A DNA stretch of 64,000 bases, taken from assembly GCA_949775045.1 (NCBI GenBank), contig OX459110.1, positions 11,441,741 through 11,505,740 of the forward strand, read 5' to 3'. Each line of letters opens with the position of its first letter. The stretch's first letter is position 1. This stretch comes from Metridium senile. Taxonomy: Eukaryota; Cnidaria; Anthozoa; Actiniaria; Metridiidae. The position numbers and the translations under genes are program-made. Shown piece after piece: positions 1 through 10,800 of the stretch. The notes below the pieces were generated by a model. The model was not told the origin of the DNA. It did no database searches and worked only from the letters and a program-made list of their open reading frames with translations.

Positions 1-372
1 ATAACAATTTCATATCAAAATTTGTATTTTGCAAGAGCTCCAGCTATTGAAACAATATATTTCTTTGGCCTACATACACAACATCTGTCACAAAGTCAAA
101 GTAATTTTCACCTCCAAACTACCACATCTGGTACGTCTTTGAATGTAAATGACTTGCAGAAGCAATAACACCAATCTAATGATGGACCAATTTACTTCGT
201 TTTTATTAGATCGCGAAGGAAGTTTGTTTGCATGTTACGATGAAAAAAAAAATGTTAAAAAAAAGTTTTTAAAATTGATATTATTTGTGCAGGCGCCACA
301 GAAGTGTAAAGTATTTAATTTAATTTATTTGTTTATTTTTTCTTTTTGACATTATTATTCTTTATTATTTCT

Positions 373-465
373 TGTTTACTTCGACGAAGGGCTAAAGCTC
401 GAAACTTCAGTAAAGTTAAGTCAACATTTTTTACGGTGTTACAAATTTCATTGTATTATTATCCT
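373..465 (+). repeat. Decayed hammerhead-type dispersed repeat, family F copy 1
   Basis: This copy contains the family hairpin GGGCTAAAGCTC followed by GAAAC, then the shared tail with ACGGTGTTACAAATTTCATT. Relatives lie at 37.96, 41.73, 49.67, 53.79 and 56.5 kb. In ribozyme terms the 5' core is altered (TCGACGA where CTGACGA is expected) and the cleavage triplet reads TTC, so this copy should be inactive. The rest of positions 1-891 is AT-rich and shows no gene. Confidence 0.6.
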
Positions 466-891
466 TTATTATTCAGTATTATTCTTTTATTTCTTGATGT
501 TCAGGTTTCTCTTTTTTTTTCTTGCCTTATCTGAAGGAAAGAAAACTTGAATATGCATGCGTTTTTAATTGAAATTCTTAGAAACAATAACAGTGTCGAA
601 ACCGTCATTAAATGTGCCTTGTAAAAAAATATATGTATTTACGTTTAAAAATTTATGTTTTCTTTTGTCTTTTGTAAATGGTAAGCATTTCCTAAAGTAA
701 ACCGAAAGACAAAAAAGTGTTGTTTTGGATACTTTTAGTAGGTAGATTTGTGTTTGACGACATTATTCAACACACTTTATGATCCATTTGTCAAATGTTT
801 TTTTTTTATAAAATTGAATGTTTTTTTTTTCTTTTGTTAAAAATGATTACGGAGGTAAATTGTGTATTGTTATATATCTTTCCTATTAGTT

Positions 892-1412
892 TCCAAATTT
901 GCCCAGCAATTAACATTAAAACGAATTCCTTTGAGCGCCGCTTTTGAGTCTCACATGTGGGCGGAGCTCGAAATTGTAGTATTAATTGGGCGTACTTCTA
1001 TAGGTGTTTTTGGATGGAATATATATAAAAGAAACGTTATGGAAAATAAAATATGCATTGTTGTCGTTAATTGATACTGGTTTTAAAATTGCCCAGCAAT
1101 TTAGGTTTAAATGAATTACTTTTAGCGTTGCATTTGAGTCTCACATGTGGGCGGAGGTCCAAATGGTAGCCGGTTAATTGGGAGTACCTCTATAGGTGTT
1201 CTTGAATGGGATATATATCAATGAAACGTAATGGAAAATAAAATGTGTATTATTATCGTTGATATTTGTTTCCAAATTTTCTCTGCAATACATGAGGTAC
1301 TTTGAGCGCCATATGTTACTGGGAGGTCGAAATGGTAGTGATAATTCGGGGGAAGAGGGGGGGGGGGGCTTTCGGTAGGTGTTTTTGAATGGAACATATA
1401 TAAATGAAACAA
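892..1412. repeat. Tandem repeat, three copies of about 140-190 bp
   Basis: Three head-to-tail copies start near 892, 1088 and 1270. Shared landmarks are TTGAGCGCC, a segment with GTGGGCGGAG, and a downstream TATATATAAA-like block followed by GAAACGT. The copies diverge by substitutions and small deletions and the third is shortest. Short ORFs across them look fortuitous. Positions 1413-1941 hold nothing I recognise. Confidence 0.7.
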
Positions 1413-1944
1413 ACTTGTACGTAGGGAAGAAAAAAGAAATTTAAGCAGCAGGAATAAATGTTGATAAATTTAACAAGATAACAATGATAACTATAACTGA
1501 TGACTTTAAATAGTATATATTAATCAATGGTGACGGAAGATGAAAATCATTGGAGTGGCAGTTAACACCTTACAGACACGAATTTCTTGCGCTCGATACT
1601 AGAAAAAAAGAGAGTCTGAAGCGCAGTAGGCTATCCAAATAGGTTTTTTCGATTCAAAAACTTTGAGGGGTGGGGCGGGGTCATGTACCCATTGCTTCTG
1701 TTGCTTCTGATCATATATTTGTGGCTTTGTCGTACACGAAGTTAGCCTGAAACTGTTATCTGTAGAAAGGGATCGTGTACGACTGCACGATTTCTAATAC
1801 ATATAATAACACATAATAGTACATAATACATCTACAATTTGTAGGCCTATGCGGTTTTTAAACACCACGTTGCTTTAATTAAAGTTTCCATGACAGTGCC
1901 TTTGAATTAACTGTTCTCCTATCGCCTCTAGCTCTACATATACA

Positions 1945-2250
1945 CCGGGATATACACCTATTTCAAAAATCGTTGTCGCAATCAAAGTTACAGTCCACAC
2001 TCTGAAGGATGTTAGTATTTCTCTACTCTTGGTATCGCTTTATTCATAGCTTATTTTGGTTGTACGTGTTTTTGTTATATGAACATAACAAATTATTGTT
2101 GTAGGGGAAGATTATGAAGCAAATATTTCTAAAAAAGCGCGTAATAAATCACACATTCAATTCATATTGGCGACATCCTTTGCAGGCTTCAGAGTGTGGA
2201 CTGTAGCTTCGGCTGCGACAACGATTTTTGACATTTTAAATAGGTGTAGT
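1945..2250. mobile_element. Inverted-repeat (MITE-like) element
   Basis: About 65 bp at the left end, starting TACACCTATTTCAAAAATCG, returns as its reverse complement at the right end (ending near AAATAGGTGTA). Both arms also share the TCCACACTCTGAAG block. The interior of roughly 170 bp is AT-rich and non-coding. This layout fits a non-autonomous DNA transposon. Positions 2251-3404 contain no gene I can support. Confidence 0.65.
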
Positions 2251-3404
2251 TAACAACATACATACATACTTAAACCTACTCTAGTAGAAGGGCACCTCAC
2301 CTAAATTATTTTCTATGAATAGCGAGGAATATTATTATAATAGTACATATACATATATTTTTTCAAATTATTATTATTGATAATAACTATGCTCTGTAGT
2401 ACCGACAAAACCTAATTGCACATTGTTGTTTAAGACTAAGACATTCTCCTTTTTCGGTGTTATCGTTATAATATATTAAGATGAAAATTGGTTCTGGCGC
2501 GGTTTTGTTTGAGTCATTATACCCCCATATGTAATTACATATATAAAACTAATCATACGGTCTATTTTTCGGCATGTCTTTTAAATTTTAAAAAAAACGT
2601 AACCTCATTACTGACTCAGGTGACTTAAGGCATGGGTCTGACAGCAAAAATGCCAAAAATACCGAGAAAAATTATGTAAAAAACCTGAAACGTCCTAGAC
2701 AAACTTTTATTAGTTAAGGTTGTTCCCCAAATTGAGACAGTTCTTTTGAAATATTTGGTGACCATGGCAACTGGTCACGTGACCTGCAAAAGCGTGACAA
2801 ACGAGCTATTTTCTTTGAGGTCTCGGCACACGGTGGAAATCGATTTGTTCGTTTTAGTATGTGTTTTATAAGGTTGAGTATGGGGTGCAGAAGACTTTTA
2901 CAACGAGGATGGCTGTCCAAGTTATTTAGATTTTGAGATAATGAGAAATATCAAATTACACAATCGCAAAAGTCATACTTTAAATTATTATATCTATCCA
3001 TCCTCGTTTGAATAATTTGAGTATCACTTGGCTATGTTGAAATCACCATTTAGTTTCCCAATTTTTATTCGCTTTCCTATAATGCAAAAGCCATTTTAAA
3101 AATAAATAAATGTGAGGTCAAAGGTCACGGTTTTGTCGCCATGGAGACCAAATGTTGTTAAGGTAAATAAGAATGCCAACAGATAATCACATTTAGTAAA
3201 TTTAGACTGCTTCGGTAAAACGGTTAAAAGATAGACCACCCCTCTAGGTTTTTCATCTGCCATATTGACATTGGAAATAACCCATGCCTTAACATGCTTG
3301 AGGAACCGATCTTATTTCGAGCATAACTTTATTAGCATAAAATTATCAAGGTTATTAATCGTGGATATCAGATAAGTAGAATTGTTTTTTCTTTTGTTGT
3401 ATGG

Positions 3405-3457
3405 TTTGGACCGCGACGTTTCGACTGCTACTGCTAGTCTTCATCAGACAGTGGGTA
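3405..3457 (-). ncRNA. Hammerhead ribozyme motif with intact core
   Basis: Read on the - strand: CTGATGA (3447-3441), a stem II hairpin closed by GACT and AGTC, GAAA (3422-3419), then C and the cleavage triplet GTC (3417-3415). The bases outside the core, ACTGT before and GCGGT after, can pair as stem I if G-U pairs are allowed. The stem III side is only the palindrome ACGT, so efficient cleavage would probably need a dimer. This is the short-stem-III form known from Penelope-like elements and retrozymes. Motif and geometry are seen; activity is inferred. Confidence 0.65.
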
Positions 3458-4836
3458 TAGACAGCAATGAGGTTAGGTGTTATTTAGCAGGTTCATTTGA
3501 GGATCGTTTTGCGTTGTGATAGGTTTCGCTTACTTTGAGTGCTTACTTTTATTAGTACATATATAAAGTCCTTATAAGGCCAACTCTTTACTCAGTTAAT
3601 ATCTATAATATCTATATATTATATATAGACCCCGTATAGACCCCGTAACTTCATTAGCATACATCAAACCGGATATCATATGGGCTGGGTTTGTAACATA
3701 TTCATACACGGTTCTTTGCTACATAGAACTTTTAAAAAAACGTTAACGTTATCGTGTTCGAAACGTACGAAATTAAAAATTATAGAAGCTATTTGTAACT
3801 AGAAGCTGAGTTAGAAATACAGGATTTGAAACAGAGTACGTGCGATCTTCACATGATACGTGCAGTCATACATGTATATTCATGCAATTATATTGTCGTT
3901 TCCCATGATCCCTCTTGGTCTCAGCTTCTATAAGCTCTCATACAGAAGTCCAGTAAATACAATCTTGAGACAAGATATTCAGTGAATGCGTTTCTCAAGT
4001 CATACGCGCTCTTCCCATAATCCCTCTCGGTTTCAACTTCTACAAGTTCTATCAAAAGTGTCTCTCAACTTGAAGTTGTCTTCGAAAACTCGTTATTTTA
4101 TAATATATTAATTTGCATTTCATAAACGAAATTATAACCGTGGGGATGGTTTCAATCAGCTAAAATTCCGTCCTAATTTACATAGACTTTTACCGGAATT
4201 TTCTATAAAAAAACCCTGAAAAATAGGTTGGTTCATTTAAATCGTTCAATAAACTCGTGGATAGTATTTGATCATGTCTAACCACTTGGCTATGCCTCTA
4301 CGCCTTGTGGTTTTAAACCTGAGAAGACTGACAAACCTACGCGAAGAGAACATTGTTGAGAACGTTGTATTTGAGCAGAGCTTTTTCCAATCTTCATTAG
4401 CATATGTCAAAGTAGTTTTAAACCTGATAAAACAATACTACTCGAAATAGCACATATAACGTTGTATTTGAGCAGAGCGCTGTCGTAGTCTTCATTAGCA
4501 TATGTCAAAGTTAAAACTCCGCCCATTCTTTGTGCGAGGGTTGACTCTAATGACGGAGATGCGCCATTACGTTGTCCCAGTACCCAATCCCATCGCCTGA
4601 CTAGAATAATCGTATTTGACTCAATACAATAGAATCGATTACAAAGCGGAAGAAAATTACGAAATCAATTAATATTGGGGACACTGTAATTACGTAGACT
4701 GGCCTTTATTAAGCTTCTTAGTTGACTGTCTTGCTGTTACTCTTGCAGATCTTCCAGCACTCAAAGCAGTAAGAACCGTAAAGTATTTATCTAGCTGAGG
4801 ACTTCCTGAGTTGGTTGAAGAGCCCAATACAGACAG
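3458..4836. other. Intergenic, two small tandem duplications
   Basis: No gene is supported here. A segment at 3903-3960 (CCATGATCCCTCTTGG onward) is repeated in diverged form near 4013-4070. A second segment, containing TTTGAGCAGAGC and CTTCATTAGCATATGTCAAAG, occurs near 4361-4411 and again near 4451-4512. The stretch directly precedes the secreted-peptide gene and could hold its upstream regulatory DNA, but I see no defined site. Confidence 0.5.
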
Positions 4837-4839
4837 AAG

Positions 4840-4847
4840 CTATAAAG
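4840..4847 (+). promoter_or_regulatory. Possible TATA box of the cysteine-rich peptide gene
   Basis: CTATAAAG lies about 45-50 bases before the ATG at 4892. A start about 25-30 bases downstream would give a very short leader of about 20-30 bases. No CCAAT box is obvious. This is sequence-based only; other AT-rich matches exist nearby. Confidence 0.35.
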
Positions 4848-4891
4848 AAATATAAGAGAAATAGAAATACACGATAGCAGAACGAAACAAG

Positions 4892-7800
4892 ATGTTTAGC
4901 AAGAAAGCATTGATTGTAATTGCGATTGCAAGTTTTGTCATAATCAATGTAGAAGCAACTCGATACGTAAGCGATGAATATGGTAGGTAAAACTTCTCAT
5001 TTCTTCTTCTCATTTCATTATTTAAAATGGTTTGAAATGGTTTAAACAAATTTATTGAAAAAAAAAACATTGAAAAAGAGATAAGCAAAACAAATGTAAA
5101 AAAAAATAGTTTCAATACGTAAGCGATAACTATGGTAGGTAACCCATCTCATTTCTTCTTCTCATTTTTCATTAAACTTTATTTAAAATGTTTTGAAATG
5201 GTTTAAACATTGAATAATGAGATAACAAATGTGAAAACAAACATTTAGTTTCGATACATAAGCAATGACCATGGTAGTTAAACCTTTTCAATGCTCATTC
5301 TCATAACATATATCTTTACTTCAAATGTTTTGAAGTAGTTTATCGAATTAAAAATAATTTCTTGAAAGAAAAGAAAAACAGTTGAAAAAAAAAATTAATA
5401 AAAAAAAAGTTTTATTTATGCTCCACTTTTTCCCTCTTCACGGTTAATAGTTTTGAAAAAAAACCCTGTGCTATTGATCCCTTCATGATCTTAAATTTGT
5501 AATCCAATTAAGCCTAACTTTACAACTTTAAGTAAAAAAAAAACAAAACATTTTTGTCTTTGTGATCTTTCCAAAACACCTTTCGAAATTATTATTTCAA
5601 TTTAAATTAGCACGCAAAACCACATAACGTGTGAGCTCACCGGTACGAAAGAAGAATTTCTATCATTTTCATACATGAAAGTTTAAACGACTAATATTCT
5701 TGTATGGGAATAGGTTGAAAGTCAAATAAATCGTTCATTAAGTGCTATATTGGTTTGCCGATTAAGGGTGAACGGTTTTCACTGAAGAACTTCATAAATT
5801 TATGAATTACATTGCAAACAATTGGTGACAATAGATCTGAGTCATCTCATTACAATAACTTGTTTCTAAACGATCCAAAACATGTACAAAATGATAAAAA
5901 AATGTTTACAAATAAAGGAAAACATACAAAGCAAAAGTTAGAAAAACATTTAAAATATGACCTATTTTACAAAGAATGAAGGGTAGTTTTTAAACGCAAA
6001 AACAACTGCTAATACATTGCGCATCCTTTGTCTTTTAATTTGTTTTTTTTAATGATCTCGAAACAAAATTCAAAACGATAAGAATTATGTTTACAAAAAC
6101 GGCGGAAAAAATTCCGAAAAAAAAATTAGAAAAACAAAAAACATCCAACTTATTTTAAATTCAAGGGCATGGCGGCTTTTATGAACGCAAAAAAATGCTT
6201 CAACAAGTTTTTTTCTATAGCTTAATGAACGAAATTAGGTTCAAAATTACAGAACATGCTCTACAACATTAAAAATGCCCAAAATACAAATATTTGGACC
6301 CTTTTTAAGTAAAGAAAAAAAAATTAATCAAATTGCTTGCATTGAATTTGTCAATGAAGCAAAATCAAAAATTTCCAATCGATTTGAAAAACAATTAACA
6401 AATGGGATCTAGAAAATACATACAGAATTACGAAACAAATTTACCAATATCAGATAAATATCAAAAAAAAAGAATAGAATAGAATTTGAGATAATAACCC
6501 TGGCACACACACATTTTGAGCATAACGTTTCCGCATAGCGTTTCCGCGGTCCCCTGCACAGGACTCAGATGCTACATTAACATGGTAATTAAATTTTCCA
6601 AAACATTTACAGAATAATAAAAAGAAGAAATTACAAATAATAAAAAGTACGTTTGTAACTTTTGAACATATCGTTCAACAATATCAATCCTGAAGCGTGT
6701 GTGTTTCCCAGAACAAAAACAGAATTTTTCAAAACAATTGTTTTCATTCAAAGGTGTCCTAAAAACATATTTTAATTATAAGGTTGACAGCGTATGTGAC
6801 CTAAAGATTTTTCTAGAAAAATCTATTTTAAATTGCTGTTTGTCACCTGTATTTGGTTAATCCTAAATGTTTGGTATTACTTTTTACTCATATATTTTTA
6901 TTGGTAGCTTATTAAAGTCGTTTGTTTGTCAACCATATTACGTCCAATGATGTTAACTCTTTGATAAGGTTAATTCTAAACGTTTGGTATTGCTTTTTAC
7001 CCATATATCCTAATGTCAGCGATGATATGACATTATTTGTAGCTTATTAAAGTTGTTTGTTTGTCGACCATATTAAGTCAATCCAGAATTATTGGAATAT
7101 CTTAAATCCAGTGGTGATTTGACTTTAGGGGTAGCTTATTAAAATTGTTTGTTGTTAACTTGACTATATGATAAGCCTGAATTTTTTGGTATCATCGGAT
7201 TTACTCAAATGTGATGATATGACATTATTGGTAGCTTATTAAAGTCGTTTGTTTGTCGACCATATTAAGTCAATCCAGAATTATTGGAATATCTTAAATC
7301 CAGTGGTGATTTGACTTTAGGGGTAGCTTATTAAAATTGTTTGTTGTTAACTTGACTATATGATAAGCCTGAATTTTTTGATATCATGATTTACTCAAAT
7401 ATGATGATATGACATTATTGGTAGCTTATTAAAGTCGTTGTTTGTCGATCATATTAGGTTAATCCAGATCTAGAATTATTGGGATATCTTAAATCCAGTG
7501 ATCGTTTGACATTAGGGATAGCTTATTAAAATTGTTACTTTGTTAACTTGACTATTTGATAATCCTGAATTTTTTGATATGATGATTTACTCAAATGTCT
7601 TAAATCCAATGATAAAATGACATTACTGGTAGAATATTAAAGTCGTTTGTTTGTCAACCATATTAGGTTAATCCAGAATTATTGGGATATCTTAAATCCA
7701 GTGATCGTTCGACATTAGGGATAGCTTATTAAAATTGTTACTTTGTTAACTTGACTATTTGATAATCCTGAATTTTTTGATATTATCATTAACTCAATAG

Positions 7801-10800
7801 TATGGAATTTTTAAAACGAAATAACCAATTCACGACGTTTCGGGATTATCAAGTGAAAAGTGTTTTTGAGCTTTGTACGTGTTCTAATATAAAGTCAACT
7901 GATGAATTTGATTTGTTAATAATGTTTAGGTCCATGGCCAATGATGGTTTAAAATTAGGGTCAGCTTATTAAAAATGTTTGACAACTATATTACATGTCT
8001 TACATTGATCCTAAATTATTGGTATTGTAATTTACTCAAATATGTTGTGTTCAGTTTCAAAAATTAGTGGCAGCTTATTAAAGTTTTTTTTTTGTCAACT
8101 ATATTACATTAATCCTAAATTATTGGAATTAAAATTTACTCAAATATCTTATGTCACGTTCCATAAATTAGTGGCAGCTTATTAAAGTATTTTTTGTCAA
8201 CTATATTACATTAATCCTAAATTATTGGTATTGTAATTTACACAAATATCTTATGTTCAGTTCCATAAAATTAGTGGCAACATATTAAAGTTTTTTTTTT
8301 GTCAAGTATATTACATTAATCCTAAATTATTGGAATTGCAATTTACTCAAATATCTTATGTCAAGTTCCATGAATTAGTGGCAGCTTTATAAAGTAGGAT
8401 TTTTGTCAACTATATAAGGTTAATCTTCATATTGGTATTATGATTTCCTTAAATATCTCAAATTCCGTGAGTTGACAATACCACAGCCTGAACGTGTAAC
8501 GTGGGAGACACCAACGGGGTTCTTTAACTTACAGTACGACCAGAGAAACCGAGGTTAAAAACGAATATATGATATAGCATGTGTTTGCTCTTGGCTCGAG
8601 TTTTCAGATATTTGACGGTCCATACGGGACGTTATTGCCCGCTTTTTAACCAATAAAAGCGCGCGTTTTAAGATTGCAATAATAACTAGTAAAGCTGCAA
8701 TATGACACCAAGAAGTGTTATCATTTTTTGGTAAAAATTCGATGAGTCATAATATGACTATGTTTCGATTTTCCGCCATCTTTATTTTGCTTCAAGGAGT
8801 CTTCGCAAAAGGCAAGTCAATGTGAAATAAATTGGTTAAAGTAACCGATAAAAGACCTTAAATTAACAGGAACTGTGTAGATCGACTCCATGCTGGTAAT
8901 AATAAAAGAAGAGATATTTCAATGAAAGGCAAGCTCGAGCAAGCGTTCCAAACACCTGCAGTAGCTAGATAAATCGATTAGTTAAGATAGCTACGACACA
9001 GATGTTCCCATCACTTGTATTCATAAAACTATATCTTCAAAACAAAACAATGCAATTCCACAATAATATAACGTATACATGGTGTTATTTTCTGAGAATT
9101 AAATTTTCAAGACACGTACTAAGAAAAAGATTAAAAAAAACAACATTTTTATATATACATTTCCATAAATTCAATTGGACATCTTTACATAAAACTATAT
9201 ATGTTCAAAAAATAATACAATTCCATAATAATATAATGTATACATAGTGTTTTGATTCTGAGAATTCTATTTTCAAGACTTATACTCTAAGAAAAAGATA
9301 AAAAAATATTAAAAAAATATAGAATAAAACCATTTATATATACATACGTTTCCATAAATTAAACTGAAAAAGTTTACATTTACTAATAAAACTATATGAC
9401 TAAAAATAGAAAAATGTTTGCACACAAGTTAACATATAGAAGTGTTAACATGGATTATAAAAAGTGTTTCATTATCAGTGATTCTTAGAACTTAATAGAA
9501 CCTTATGAGTGAGAAGCATTTTCTCTATCAAAAGACAAAAAATAATTAATGTAGCTAGACATGAATAATATGATCAAAAAATTGATAAAATGATCAATGA
9601 TCACATGTAAAGACCAACGCGTATTAATTAAATTTTACTTTGGTAAACGCTAATGCATTTTTGGAAATCGTTTGTTTTCTATAAATCTATAAATTTAGCA
9701 CTAAGTTCGATGGCTTTGTTGCTAACTCTAATATTAAGCATGAAGATGAGTTTTGACATTATTCTATTGTAACGCATTTTGTACATTTAAAACAATCAAT
9801 TCCCTTCTTGCATGACAGCGCTTCCGCATGAACTTTATATGGTGCACAATGAAAGTAGCCTGCCATCAACTACAATAGTTCTTTCAAATTAATTTATTTG
9901 ACAAATTAGATTTGCTGAGGAAAGAATACCATTCAATTTCGATGTAAGAAAGAAATTTCAATTGATTTATAACGCCGGATCTTGAATAGCTTATCAATTA
10001 AGGAACGAGGGAGCAGATGCAATTTTGCATTAAGCAATGTGGAACATGAAACGAAATTTTAACAAGATAGATTTGCATATCAAGAAACAAATTAACCATG
10101 TGTAAACGATAAAAATTATTAAAAAGAAAAGATGGGATAATAAAGATGGTCTTGTAATGTTATCCTTTTGGAAAATATTTATTTAAAATATTAAAATGGA
10201 TTAAACAATATTTTTTGGAGTTGGCATATATTAAAAGTAACAAAATTAATCAAAATGAAAACAAAAGTATTCAAATAGAAACATGGGCTAATAAAGATTA
10301 TCTTGTGATGTTGTATTTTCGGAAAAAATTAATGAAAAAAAATATAATCGCTAATTAGCTTCACAAAACATATTTCAAATTGATGAGGTTCTTCATTTTT
10401 GAACCGAAATTGGATAATATCAATGGATGTGATAACTTGGTTTTATTGACATAACTTTTGAAAACGAATATTAACAAATTAATAAATAAATAGAATGTGC
10501 AAACATAAACGGCCACAATCTACTCGTTATTTTTGTAACAAAACAATATTACAGCTGGCCGAAATTCAATGAATTGTTTTGTAGATGATATAATTAAGTA
10601 GAGTTATGTTCAGTTATGACTTTGTATATACATTCTAAGGTAAAATAATTCTGTTTTTGTCAATGTCATCAATGTAATACTTACGCAAAATATACCTTTT
10701 AATTGGAAATGCTTTGATGTAGTACTTTGAAAGACAAGATAAACTATTCACTTCTTCTGCTAAAAGAACAAAAACATAAAAAAGCATTTCACTGAACATT

